Below are positions 22,842-32,066 of a stretch of DNA of 64,000 bases, one piece after another. Origin of the DNA: Clostridia bacterium. Its GTDB lineage: Bacteria; Bacillota; Clostridia; Oscillospirales; Acutalibacteraceae. The translations under genes were made by a program, and so were the position numbers. The DNA lies in contig JAFSFB010000003.1 in NCBI GenBank assembly GCA_017435385.1, forward strand, positions 1 through 64,000, in the 5' to 3' direction. Within the stretch, counting starts at the first letter, position 1, and the number at the start of each line of letters is the position of its first letter. The notes beneath the pieces were generated by a model. The model worked only from the letters and a program-made list of their open reading frames with translations. It made no database searches and had not been told where the DNA came from.

Positions 22842-23936
22842 ATGAACAGCTACAATGTAGGCATCGTAGGCGCAACGGGCATGGTAGGCCAGCGCTTCAT
22901 CACTCTTCTTGCAAATCACCCCTGGTTCAATGTTAAGGTTCTTGCGGCAAGCCCCCGCTCCGCAGGCAAAAAATATAAAGATGCTGTCGGCGCAAAATGG
23001 TGCATGGCAACCGATATTCCCGAAAACATCGCTGATATCGTTGTTATGGATGCAACGGCGGATATTGAAAAGATCGCTTCATCGGTCGACTTCGTTTTCT
23101 GCGCAGTTGACATGAAAAAGGATGAGATCAAGGCTCTCGAGGAAGCATACGCAAAAGCTGAATGCCCCGTTGTTTCCAACAACAGCGCTCACAGACACAC
23201 TCCCGACGTTCCGATGATCGTTCCCGAGCTCAATCCCGATCACGCCGAGATCATCGCCGCTCAGAGAAAGCGTCTTGGTACAGAGAGAGGCTTCATCTCC
23301 GTTAAATCAAACTGCTCGCTTCAGAGCTATGTTCCCGCTCTTTATCCCCTTGACAAGGCAGGCTACAAAGTAAAAGATGTTCTCGTATGCACATATCAGG
23401 CAATCTCGGGCGCAGGCAAGACATTTGAAACATGGCCCGAAATGGTCGATAACGTTATCCCTTATATCGGCGGCGAGGAAGAGAAGTCAGAGCTTGAACC
23501 CCTCAAGATCTGGGGTAAGATCGAAGGCGACAAGATCGTAAACGCAACAGCCCCCAACTTCACGGCTCAGTGCCTTCGTGTTCCCGCATCCGACGGTCAC
23601 ATGGCAGCGGTTTTCGTAAGATTTGAAAACAAGCCCTCAATCGAAGAAATGAAGAAGGTATGGGCAGAGTTCAAAGGATATCCTCAGGAAGCTGAGCTTC
23701 CCAGCGCTCCCAAGCAGTTCCTTAACTATTTTGAGGAAGACAACCTTCCCCAGACAAAGCTTCAGAGAAATCTCGAAAACGGCATGGCAGTTTCGATCGG
23801 CCGTCTGAGAGAGGACAGCCAGTTCAACTATAAGTTCGTCTGCCTTTCTCACAACACTCTCAGAGGTGCGGCAGGCGGAGCCGTTCTCATGGCTGAGCAG
23901 CTTTGCGCTCAGGGCTATATCAACCCCAAGAACTAA
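22842..23936 (+). CDS. asd: Aspartate-semialdehyde dehydrogenase
   Basis: A 364-residue NADPH enzyme converting aspartyl phosphate to aspartate semialdehyde, the branch point to lysine, threonine and methionine. The nucleotide loop VGIVGATGMVGQRF is at 6-19; the catalytic cysteine is in ISVKSNCSLQSYVPAL (about 157); the catalytic histidine is in RVPASDGHMAAVF. The form with this SNCSLQ context and length is the archaeal/fungal-like type, also found in Clostridia. It heads asd-dapA-dapB-ACT, so here its flux is directed to diaminopimelate and lysine. Confidence 0.95.
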   Translation: MNSYNVGIVGATGMVGQRFITLLANHPWFNVKVLAASPRSAGKKYKDAVGAKWCMATDIPENIADIVVMDATADIEKIASSVDFVFCAVDMKKDEIKALEEAYAKAECPVVSNNSAHRHTPDVPMIVPELNPDHAEIIAAQRKRLGTERGFISVKSNCSLQSYVPALYPLDKAGYKVKDVLVCTYQAISGAGKTFETWPEMVDNVIPYIGGEEEKSELEPLKIWGKIEGDKIVNATAPNFTAQCLRVPASDGHMAAVFVRFENKPSIEEMKKVWAEFKGYPQEAELPSAPKQFLNYFEEDNLPQTKLQRNLENGMAVSIGRLREDSQFNYKFVCLSHNTLRGAAGGAVLMAEQLCAQGYINPKN

Positions 23937-23964
23937 TCAGTCATAAAGACGAAAGGAGTCAGCT

Positions 23965-24852
23965 ATGAAGCAGACTGTTTTTACCGGTGCAGGCGTTGCA
24001 ATCGTCACACCTTTCACCGCTGACAATAAGATCAACTATGAAAAGCTCGCTGAGCTTCTTGAATATCAGATAGCAAATCACACCGATGCTATCGTTATCT
24101 GCGGAACAACGGGCGAAGGCTCAACTCTCGACCATGACGAGCATTCCGAAGCTATCCGCTTCACCGTTGAAGTTGTCAACAAGAGAATCCCCGTTATCGC
24201 AGGCACGGGAAGCAACGATTCAAACTATGCCGTAAAGCTCTCAAACGAGGCTGAAAAGGCAGGCGTTGACGCTCTTCTCTCGGTTACTCCTTACTACAAC
24301 AAGACTTCGCAGAGAGGTCTTATCGCTCACTATAATTTCATCGCAGACAGAGTCAGCGTTCCGATCATCACATATAATGTTCCCTCGAGAACGGGCGTGA
24401 ACATCCGTCCCGAAACATATCTCGAGCTTTCAAAGCACCCCAGAATCGTCGGCACAAAGGAAGCAAGCGGCGACATCTCCGCCGTTGCAAAGACGATCGC
24501 TCTCTGCGGCGAGGACTTCTCGGTTTATTCGGGTAATGACGATCAGGTCACAGCTCTTATGGCTCTCGGCGGCAAGGGAAGCATTTCCGTTCTTTCAAAC
24601 ATTCTTCCCAAGGTTGCGCACGATATTCCCGCAAAGTTCCTCGAGGGCGATTACGCTGCAAGCCGTCAGCTTCAGCTCGAATATCTTGACCTTTGCAACA
24701 ACCTTTTCGTTGATGTCAACCCCATCCCCGTCAAGGAAGCGATGAACATGATGGGTCTTGATGTCGGTCCCTGCAGACTTCCCCTTTACGAAATGACAGA
24801 CGAAGCCAAGGCTAAGCTCAGAGCAAGCCTTGCAAGACACGGTCTTGTATAA
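23965..24852 (+). CDS. dapA: 4-hydroxy-tetrahydrodipicolinate synthase
   Basis: A 295-residue TIM-barrel enzyme condensing pyruvate with aspartate semialdehyde. The Schiff-base lysine is in RIVGTKEASGD (about 162), the catalytic tyrosine in ITYNVPSRTGV (about 134), and the threonine pair in CGTTGEGSTLDHDE (about 44-45). RBS AAAGGAG precedes the ATG. It lies 28 bases after asd. Its product feeds dapB next in the operon; dipicolinate for spores can also derive from this pathway. Confidence 0.97.
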   Translation: MKQTVFTGAGVAIVTPFTADNKINYEKLAELLEYQIANHTDAIVICGTTGEGSTLDHDEHSEAIRFTVEVVNKRIPVIAGTGSNDSNYAVKLSNEAEKAGVDALLSVTPYYNKTSQRGLIAHYNFIADRVSVPIITYNVPSRTGVNIRPETYLELSKHPRIVGTKEASGDISAVAKTIALCGEDFSVYSGNDDQVTALMALGGKGSISVLSNILPKVAHDIPAKFLEGDYAASRQLQLEYLDLCNNLFVDVNPIPVKEAMNMMGLDVGPCRLPLYEMTDEAKAKLRASLARHGLV

Positions 24853-24876
24853 ACTAACTTTTTGAGGTAATTCAAA

Positions 24877-25641
24877 ATGGCAGGAATTTTATTAAGCGGA
24901 TGCAACGGAAAAATGGGCAAGGCTGTAACTGCAAATGTTGCTGTTACGAGCGGAGCAGAAATCGTCTGCGGCATTGATATCTTTGCCGAAAGCCTTTACG
25001 GTTATCCCGTTTTCTCCTCCCCCGCTCTCATTCCCGAAAAGATAACAAAAAAAGCCGATGTCATCATCGACTTTTCAAATCCCTCGGCTCTCGGCGGTCT
25101 TCTTGAATATGCTGTCAAAAACGGCATTCCAGCCGTTATCTGCACAACGGGACTCAACGATTCGCAGAAGGCGCTTATCAGATCCGCAGCAGAGAAGATT
25201 CCCGTTTTCTTCAGCGCCAATATGTCGCTCGGTGTGAACCTCATCTGCGAGCTTGCCAAGAAAGCAACTGCCGTTCTCGGCAACGATTTCGACATTGAAA
25301 TCGTTGAAATGCATCACAATCAGAAAATCGATGCTCCCAGCGGCACGGCTCTCATGATTGCCGATGCAATTAAGGATGAGCTTGACGGCGAAACGAAATA
25401 TGAATACGACCGCCATTCCAAGCGTGAAAAGAGAACGAAGAACGAAATCGGCATCCACGCTGTCAGAGGCGGAACGATTACGGGCGAGCACGAAATCATT
25501 TTCGCAGGCCACGATGAGATAATCAAGATCTCCCACTCTGCAAGAAGCAAGGAGCTTTTTGCAACGGGCGCTGTCAATGCGGCAAAGTTTATCTGCGGAA
25601 AAAGTGCAGGAATGTACGATATGTCCGAAATGCTGAAATAA
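24877..25641 (+). CDS. dapB: 4-hydroxy-tetrahydrodipicolinate reductase
   Basis: A 254-residue NAD(P)H reductase. The nucleotide-binding segment is LLSGCNGKMGKAVT (5-18). The family signature EMHHNQKIDAPSGTALMIAD is at about 148-167, with catalytic His/Lys. VRGGTITGEHEIIFAGHDE follows as usual. It completes the entry steps of the diaminopimelate pathway together with asd and dapA in one operon, 24 bases after dapA. Confidence 0.97.
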   Translation: MAGILLSGCNGKMGKAVTANVAVTSGAEIVCGIDIFAESLYGYPVFSSPALIPEKITKKADVIIDFSNPSALGGLLEYAVKNGIPAVICTTGLNDSQKALIRSAAEKIPVFFSANMSLGVNLICELAKKATAVLGNDFDIEIVEMHHNQKIDAPSGTALMIADAIKDELDGETKYEYDRHSKREKRTKNEIGIHAVRGGTITGEHEIIFAGHDEIIKISHSARSKELFATGAVNAAKFICGKSAGMYDMSEMLK

Positions 25642-25656
25642 AACGGAGGAACAAAA

Positions 25657-26121
25657 ATGAAGCTCGTTGAAAATATTTTCATCACAGAAGATGTTACCCT
25701 CTTTTCGCTCTGCGATGCACCTGCCGATATCGCACACATCGCCGAGGTTTTCAAGCTGATTGCAGATGCAGGCATTGATGTTGACATGATCTCGCAGTTT
25801 CCTCTGAGCGGAGCAAGCTCGGGCTTTTCGTTCACAGTCAGCGACAACGATTTCATCCCCGTTCTTGCGATTGCATCAAAGCTTCGTGAAATCAACCCCA
25901 AAACAAAAATCAGCGTGAGCAGCGGCAACTGCAAGCTGACCGTCAGCGGAGAAGCCATGAGAGGCACTCCCGGCGTTTCAGCAAAGGTCTTCAAGGCAGC
26001 CGCAAGCGCAGATGCCGATGTCAGAATGATAACGACCTCGGAAATCGAAATTGCAATGCTTGTTGTCAAATCCGATGTTGACAATGTCATCGCCGCAATC
26101 GAAAAAGAGTTTGCGGAATAA
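25657..26121 (+). CDS. Free-standing ACT-domain protein, aspartokinase-regulatory-like
   Basis: A 154-residue protein consisting of two ACT-like halves (about 1-75 and 80-154). The second half, VSGEAMRGTPGVSAKVFKAAASADADVRMITTSEIEIAMLV (read in parts), strongly resembles the regulatory C-terminus of aspartokinase, where lysine or threonine binds between the domains. No kinase domain is present. Being the last gene of asd-dapA-dapB suggests it is a regulatory subunit or amino-acid sensor for the lysine branch, comparable to the separate beta chain of Bacillus aspartokinase II. The partner kinase is not in the window; the role is inferred. Confidence 0.82.
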   Translation: MKLVENIFITEDVTLFSLCDAPADIAHIAEVFKLIADAGIDVDMISQFPLSGASSGFSFTVSDNDFIPVLAIASKLREINPKTKISVSSGNCKLTVSGEAMRGTPGVSAKVFKAAASADADVRMITTSEIEIAMLVVKSDVDNVIAAIEKEFAE

Positions 26122-26140
26122 TCCGAATATAATAAATCAA

Positions 26141-26168
26141 GCCGTCCGAATCAAACGGACGGCTTTTT
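26141..26168 (+). terminator. Terminator of the lysine operon
   Basis: Perfect 8-base stem GCCGTCCG/CGGACGGC (26141-26148 and 26156-26163) with a seven-base loop, followed by TTTTT. Confidence 0.93.
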
Positions 26169-26185
26169 CGTTGCAAATATCTCTG

Positions 26186-26455
26186 TTATTTATTCTTACG
26201 CCTTGCGATAATCAAAAGCAGAATATTTAAATACGAAAATGCAAAGGTTATCAGAGCGCTGATTCGGAAGGCGTCAAAGAACCGCTCATATGACCAAAGA
26301 CTGTCGCCGAAAATCAGTCGGCTTGAAATCCCGAATATCCTCAGCCCGTCGTTTGCTTCGGGCATAATGTTTCCGAGAACGTTGATGAGAAGCTCAAGAG
26401 TAACAAACGATGATATTATCAGAATAATCAGCGATATTATGCGAATTTTTTTCAT
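26186..26455 (-). CDS. Small two-helix membrane protein, unknown function
   Basis: An 89-residue protein with a hydrophobic N-terminal helix (6-29) and a second one (65-84), connected by a loop of about 35 residues, ending in RRKNK. I recognise no family. It lies 14 bases downstream of the membrane-anchored protein gene at 26470-27627 on the same strand, so the two are probably cotranscribed and may act together at the membrane. Confidence 0.65.
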   Translation of the reverse strand: MKKIRIISLIILIISSFVTLELLINVLGNIMPEANDGLRIFGISSRLIFGDSLWSYERFFDAFRISALITFAFSYLNILLLIIARRKNK

Positions 26456-26469
26456 CCCGTTCTCCCCTT

Positions 26470-27627
26470 TTAATATACTTTCTCTACGCAGTCATAATCA
26501 ACATTGCCTGCGAAATCCTCGGTTATGATATAAGCCACCTCTTTGTCATCAAGAACTCCGCTGTCATCAACATGAACGATATCGCCCTTTTTCAGATTTC
26601 CGACGGTAACGGCAGGAAACAGATACGATATCTCGTCAAAAGCTTTTGTGTCCTTGACAATACGGTATTCAGGCTCAAATCCTTCAGCAAACAGATAGTT
26701 TTTATCGATGCTCTTTAAATAAAGATTGCCGTCATCGGTGCAGCCGAAGGTATAAACAAAGTTTTTTAAATATTGGGGACCTTTCCATGAAAGCTGTTCA
26801 AACGCCGCTTGCTGCATAGAATTATAATTAAATTCTTCAAAATATAATTCATCGCCGCCCAAGGTGCAGACAACATAGTCCCCGTTCATTTCTCTTATAT
26901 CATAAATATATGAGCCTCTGCATGTGAATCCGGTTGCAACGGAACAGAAACAAAGCAAATCGCTTTCGGGCAGATAACGGATTGCGCTGTAAAGATCTGA
27001 ACGCCCGTTAAAAGCATCTCCGTATTTTTTAACGGATTCTTCGATCGTCATGAAATCTTCCGCTCTGAACTTTCTGACACCCGGACCGAACATTTCCTCT
27101 AAATAGGCATTGAGAGTTTCGATTTCAACAAATTCGCAATAATAAGGATTGTCAGGTAACAGCTTTTTCAATTCTGCGATGCCTTTTTCAATCACCTGCT
27201 CATCATCGCTATAAATCGATTTGAACGGATACTTATATGACGGGATACAGCATACGAGCAGGCTGTTGACAACCTTTTCGGGATCTTCGTTCGAAAATAT
27301 AAAATCTTCATAGCCGTAAGCCATTCCGAGCATTTCTGCAATATCCATCAGGAACTCCTCGGAATATTTCTTTTCAAAATCGGTTTTTGTGATAACATAT
27401 TTTCCGTTCGCACCGTCAACATTCAGTTCCCTGCCTTCGGGTGCGGTTGTTGCTTCGGTTTTTGAATCCGAATCCTCTTCAAACTCCGTACTGTTAACCG
27501 ACACTTGGTTTCCTGTTATATCAGCAGCACCGTTTTTATTCATCTGACTGATAAAAACAAAAATCGATATAACCGCTGCAGGAATTAATATAGCTGATAG
27601 AATTATCAGAATTTTTTTAGATTTCAT
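26470..27627 (-). CDS. Membrane-anchored extracellular protein, unknown function
   Basis: A 385-residue protein. I choose the ATG at 27627, eight bases behind GAAAGGAG, over upstream ATGs that overlap this site. Residues 4-28 are one membrane anchor (KKILIILSAILIPAAVISIF), followed by a low-complexity Thr/Ser/Glu linker and an exposed domain of about 300 residues rich in aromatic and acidic residues. No family is recognised. The end contains KGDIVHVDDSGVLDDKEVAYII, perhaps an SH3-like strand set. It stands between the leucine-rich-repeat pseudogene and a small membrane protein gene, all on one strand. Confidence 0.7.
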   Translation of the reverse strand: MKSKKILIILSAILIPAAVISIFVFISQMNKNGAADITGNQVSVNSTEFEEDSDSKTEATTAPEGRELNVDGANGKYVITKTDFEKKYSEEFLMDIAEMLGMAYGYEDFIFSNEDPEKVVNSLLVCCIPSYKYPFKSIYSDDEQVIEKGIAELKKLLPDNPYYCEFVEIETLNAYLEEMFGPGVRKFRAEDFMTIEESVKKYGDAFNGRSDLYSAIRYLPESDLLCFCSVATGFTCRGSYIYDIREMNGDYVVCTLGGDELYFEEFNYNSMQQAAFEQLSWKGPQYLKNFVYTFGCTDDGNLYLKSIDKNYLFAEGFEPEYRIVKDTKAFDEISYLFPAVTVGNLKKGDIVHVDDSGVLDDKEVAYIITEDFAGNVDYDCVEKVY

Positions 27628-27720
27628 CGGCATTGCTCCTTTCTGTTCTGCCATCATAAATCATATCATTTCTGCATTATAATAGATTTTATGATTCACC
27701 TCATAATTACTGTTTGGTTT

Positions 27721-29577
27721 TCAAAGCCAATCCTCACCCGTTCCTTCATAATAGATATCAAACATCAGGCCGTTCTCATCACATGCATAGTAACTGTAAT
27801 GGTTGACTTTAACAGACTTATGAAGATAAACTTTTTCAAGATATTTGTTGTCTTCAAAAGCAAAATTACAGATATAAATCATATCTTTCGGCAACGAATA
27901 TACCTTACCTTCTTTTGCAGGCGGATATATTTCAAGTTCCTTGAATTCTTTATCATACAGCACACCGTCGATGCTCATATATTTGGGATTTTTGGATGAA
28001 ACATTTATTTCACGCAACGACAAGCACTCTGAAAAGCCGACAAGTGATTCTGTATCTTTCTCACCGGTAGCAATTCCCTCAACATAAGCTCCGAAATTTA
28101 CCACTTCAAGTTCAGAGCAATTCGTAAAACAATCAAGCACAATTGTAACCGAATCGGGAACTGTATATTCTTTAACATTAACTTTTGCAGGAACAGACAG
28201 CAGGTTTTTCATATCATATGTATAAAGCACTCCGAAAGAATCGTTTCTGAAATACTTGTTGTTTTTATCAACGTCGATTCTTTTCAGACTGTTACACCCT
28301 TTAAACGGATTTTCATACTCAACAACAAATTCACCCACATAATCTATCGTTTCAAGTCCGCTTCCAATCTTTACATATTCAAGAGCTGAACAACCAAAAA
28401 AAGCAGCATAATCGAAATTCTTAACATTGTCGGGAATTTCAAGCCGTTTAATTTTTTTGCCATGAAGGTTATAGATCTGAACAACTGATGCTGGCACTTT
28501 AAATGACTCGTCTTTTTTCATCGGAGGATAGTAATACAAAACGGTTTTATAACGGTCATACAAAACGCCGTCTTGAGTTGAATATTTTCTGTTTCCCTCC
28601 TCAACAAATACCTCTTCAAGATTGTTAAACATATATAATACTTCTCTGGCAAATTCACAATGCTTGCTGAAATAAACCTTTTAAATCCCGCTGAGTTCTT
28701 CTCCTACATGGTACGAATCGTTAAAAAGCGAAGCAGGAAATATGAATTCCTCAATTTGAGAAGGTATGCCGTAAATCTCGGTCATAAATCTGTTATACAC
28801 TGCACCTTGGGAATCTGAACAATATTTGCTGTTACGCTCGCTGACTTCAATCGCTTCAAGCGCAGGACAGCGTCTGAATCTTCCGTCAAGGTCACCTTCA
28901 AAATTTTCGCCGATAATAATTTTTTTCAGATTAACGCATCCATAAAATGCATTGTAGCTTATCTCTTTGATTTTATCCGAAACGATATATTCCTCCTGCT
29001 CCGACATTGGCGGTATTTTCAACAACTGATTTGTCTCGTAAAGATTGCCCGATTCATCGGTATAAAACTTTTTATTTTGCGGTGAAACAATATACTTTTC
29101 AAGACCACTCATTTCATAAAAAAGAGAATGGTTTATCGCTTCGAGTGTACTTGGCAATTCAACAATTTTAACCTTACTATAATTCAAAAAGGATTCATCA
29201 ATTTCTTTTACACCTTCACAGAAAACTATTTTTTCCGCATTTCTTTTCCAGTAATCTGTTCTGACGGGAAGATCAATTGTTTTTCCGCTGACGGTCAGGG
29301 TTTTAGATTCAATATCATAAACAAAACGAGAATCACCAACTGTTAATTCAGTGAGCAATCCGTCTTCATCCAGCTTTTCATTAATAGGAAGGCTTATTTC
29401 TTCTTTTGTTGTTGTTTCAGAAACCTCCTCCCGAACTGTTGATTCATGGTTTGTTGTGGTAAATTTAGCCCAGAATATCCCTCTCAGATAATTGTTATGC
29501 TTTAGAAACACAGCAAACATAACAACAACAGCTATTGACAGAATCGGCACAAAAATATATATAAATTTCCTTTTCAT
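27721..29577 (-). pseudogene. BspA-type leucine-rich-repeat (LRR_5) surface protein split by one in-frame stop
   Basis: Two halves lie in the same frame: 28681-29577 (298 residues, N-terminal anchor at 7-24 plus a Thr/Glu-rich linker) and 27721-28632 or longer. Between them is a single TAA (28681-28683), then the frame stays open for 16 codons (KVYFSKHCEFAREVLY) before the ATG at 28632. Both halves show LRR_5 units such as LKKIIIGENFEGDL and NSLKRIDVDKNNKYF with repeated NKKY/GVLY turns. One base change, for instance AAA to TAA, explains the break. The intact protein would have about 618 residues, anchored in the membrane with repeats outside, as in adhesion proteins. Whether each half is still made is open. 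Confidence 0.8.
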
Positions 29578-29739
29578 ATTGCCACCCCTTACACCTTAAT
29601 TATATTTGCTGAGGGGAAATATGGCAAGTTACAAATATTTACAGTTCGATTACAAATATCACATAACAGTTACAATATATTACAGAAAAGCAACTGAAGC
29701 AAGGCAGGCAGATAATCGCTCCCTGCAAAAACACAAAAG

Positions 29740-29764
29740 AATTGCGCATTACGAATTACGCATT
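29740..29764. repeat. Dispersed short repeat (GCGCATTACGAATTACGCATT type), copy 1
   Basis: AATTGCGCATTACG (29740-29753), followed by AATTACGCATT, recurs inverted between mutS and mutL (48418-48431 plus flank). It lies in a 226-base gap that otherwise holds only the cyclophilin terminator. Confidence 0.6.
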
Positions 29765-29765
29765 G

Positions 29766-29796
29766 AAAAAGGACTCTCCGAAACGGAAAGTCCTTT
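29766..29796 (-). terminator. Terminator of the cyclophilin gene
   Basis: Minus strand AAAGGACTTTCCG (29784-29796) pairs with CGGAGAGTCCTTT (29768-29780), 13 bases with one G-T pair, followed by TT; just behind the stop codon. Confidence 0.85.
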
Positions 29797-29803
29797 GAAT
29801 CAT

Positions 29804-30403
29804 TTATGCTATTTCTTCAACATCGATGCCGAGGATAACAACATCCTCAACGGGCTTGTCGCCATAGCTTGTCTTGACTCCTGCGATAGCGTCAACGGTT
29901 TCCATGCCTTCAACAACCTGACCGAAAACGGTATGCTTGAAATCGAGCCAGGGTGTGCCGCCGAGTGCCTTATAATTCTCAACGCATTCGGTCGGGAAGC
30001 CTCTGTCGGCAAGCTGCTCCATCTGAGAAATCAGACCTGCATCAACCTCTTTCGCCTGAACGATGAAGAACTGGCTGCCGTTTGTGCCGGGGCCTGCGTT
30101 TGCCATGGAAAGTGCGCCTCTTATGTTATGATAATCAACGCTGAACTCATCCTTGAAGCTGTCGCCCCAGATGCTTTCGCCGCCTCTGCCCGTTCCCGTG
30201 GGGTCGCCGCCCTGAATCATGAAATCGGGAATAACTCTGTGGAAAATAATGCCCGTATAATAACCGTTCTTAGCATGGGTTGTGAAATTCTCGACCGCCT
30301 TGGGTGCGGCATCGGGGAAAAGAAGAATTTTTATTTCGCCCATGGTTGTTTTCATCGTTGCAACGATATCGCCCTTTTCGGGAGTTCTGATCTGTTTGCT
30401 CAT
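29804..30403 (-). CDS. Peptidyl-prolyl cis-trans isomerase, cyclophilin type
   Basis: A 199-residue cytoplasmic cyclophilin. The ATG at 30403 follows AAGAAAGAGG with correct spacing; the longer frame would overlap the upstream ligase stop. Typical elements are [42 protein letters not shown] with catalytic arginine (about 45-65), [19 protein letters not shown] and [15 protein letters not shown]. It accelerates proline isomerisation in protein folding. An insertion between the FFI strand and HTVFG is longer than in minimal forms. It follows the acyl-CoA ligase by 16 bases. Confidence 0.95.
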   Translation of the reverse strand: MSKQIRTPEKGDIVATMKTTMGEIKILLFPDAAPKAVENFTTHAKNGYYTGIIFHRVIPDFMIQGGDPTGTGRGGESIWGDSFKDEFSVDYHNIRGALSMANAGPGTNGSQFFIVQAKEVDAGLISQMEQLADRGFPTECVENYKALGGTPWLDFKHTVFGQVVEGMETVDAIAGVKTSYGDKPVEDVVILGIDVEEIA

Positions 30404-30419
30404 TTTAACTGCCTCTTTC

Positions 30420-32048
30420 TTATTTATTGGGATCATATTTATCGGAAAGCTTCATGAAGTCAACCTTCGCCATTTTTGTTCTGGGGAAGCTGTCCATAAT
30501 TTCAATTTTTCTCGGGCAAGAGAATCTCGCAAGATTCTTCTTGCAGTATGACTGGATCTCACCGATCGCATCATCATGATTCATCGGCTTTTTGAGAGTT
30601 ACACAAAGCTTGACGCAGGGCTTATTCTTGATATAGCCCTGAACGGCACATGCCTCGCTGACAAACGGAAGATGAAGAACAGCATTCTCAATATCGGCAG
30701 GATAGACATTATAACCCGAAATGATTATCATTCTCTTTTTTCTGCCCGTGAAATAAACAAAGCCGTCGGCATCCTTATATCCGAGGTCGCCCGAAAGAAT
30801 CCATCTGACACCGTTTTTGTCTGTATAAACGCCGTCGTCGGGAACGGTATCTTCACCGTTGAAATAGCCCTGCATGACAGTTGAACCCGAAATAACGATC
30901 TCGCCCGTTGAGCCTGCGGGGAGCTTATTTTTCATTTCATCCCAGATCTCAACGGTAATTCCCGTAAGGGGCTTACCGATCGAATCCTCACGGACATCCT
31001 TATAGTTATTGACCGTGCAGACGGATGCCACCTCGGTCAGACCGTAGCCTCTGAAAAGCCTGCCCTTGCCGCCGAACTTTGTGACGGTCTGATTGAATTC
31101 CTTGACGAGTCTTTCCGAAAGAAAGTCGCCGCCGCAGAATACAAGGCGCAGATTTTTAAGATGCGGACCTTCAAAGTTCTCGTCCTCCATCATTTTCTTA
31201 TACATATTCGGAACACCGAGAAGGAACGAAACTTTATATTTTTTAAGCTGCTTGTTCGCCGCAGAAGCGGAGAACTGAGGCATGGGAAGCAGAGTATAGC
31301 CGTGAGTTATCGGATAATGCATCGCAACAGCAAGACCGAAAGCATGGAACATCGGAAGAACTACGAGCGAGCATTCCGCACCGGGCTTATGAGGGCTGTC
31401 AAGCGGTTCGAGTTTTTCGGCAAGGCAGTTGATATTGTCGCTCGAGAGCATGATCGTTTTGCTCTTGCCCGTTGTTCCGCCGCCGTGAAGATAAACCGCC
31501 GTTTTCGTTCCGTCGGTGAATTCATCGCAAGGCTTTCCTTTGCCCGAGGAAAGAGCCTTTGTGTACCTGACCTTGTTTTTAAATCTGTCAAGCCCTTTGC
31601 CCTTGACCTTTTCAAAAACCTTGATGGCAGGAGTCAGAGGAAATGAAACATAGTCCGAATTTGAGCAGATAATGCAGGGAATACCAAGCTTGTTAATGAC
31701 ATCAGCATACTGCTCGGCGAGAATATCAAGAACAAAAACCGCCTTCGACTTCGTTGCGTTGATGCTCTCCTCAAGTCCCTCGGGTGAGGTCAGAGGATGA
31801 ACGATATTCGCAATAACACCGATCTTGTTCAGCGCATAGAAGCTGACAAACGCATGAACGGTCGTCGGAAGAAAAACCGTTACGGAATCACCCTTCTTGA
31901 CACCGATGCTGTTGATATAAGCGGCAAGCGCATCAACATCGCTCATGATCTGTGACATTCTGATTTTATTTCCGAAAGAAATTGCGCCGACAAAATCGCC
32001 GTTTGTGACCACGCTTTGTTTCAGATACTCATAACAAGTAATAACCAT
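30420..32048 (-). CDS. AMP-dependent acyl-CoA synthetase/ligase
   Basis: A 542-residue adenylate-forming enzyme. The ATP-binding loop is [20 protein letters not shown] (about 191-205), followed by [11 protein letters not shown] (about 340) and the hinge/C-terminal motif [23 protein letters not shown] (read in parts, about 455-475), with RTKMAKVDF carrying the catalytic lysine near the end. The best general match is long-chain fatty acid-CoA ligase (FadD type); the acid substrate cannot be fixed by eye. It ends 16 bases before the cyclophilin gene. Confidence 0.88.
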   Translation of the reverse strand: MVITCYEYLKQSVVTNGDFVGAISFGNKIRMSQIMSDVDALAAYINSIGVKKGDSVTVFLPTTVHAFVSFYALNKIGVIANIVHPLTSPEGLEESINATKSKAVFVLDILAEQYADVINKLGIPCIICSNSDYVSFPLTPAIKVFEKVKGKGLDRFKNKVRYTKALSSGKGKPCDEFTDGTKTAVYLHGGGTTGKSKTIMLSSDNINCLAEKLEPLDSPHKPGAECSLVVLPMFHAFGLAVAMHYPITHGYTLLPMPQFSASAANKQLKKYKVSFLLGVPNMYKKMMEDENFEGPHLKNLRLVFCGGDFLSERLVKEFNQTVTKFGGKGRLFRGYGLTEVASVCTVNNYKDVREDSIGKPLTGITVEIWDEMKNKLPAGSTGEIVISGSTVMQGYFNGEDTVPDDGVYTDKNGVRWILSGDLGYKDADGFVYFTGRKKRMIIISGYNVYPADIENAVLHLPFVSEACAVQGYIKNKPCVKLCVTLKKPMNHDDAIGEIQSYCKKNLARFSCPRKIEIMDSFPRTKMAKVDFMKLSDKYDPNK

Positions 32049-32066
32049 TATTGTTTCCCGCCTAAA

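Noticed and set aside
29606..30457. Plus-strand open frame of 283 codons
   Set aside because: Covers the dispersed repeat, a terminator and the antisense of the cyclophilin gene; no family resemblance.
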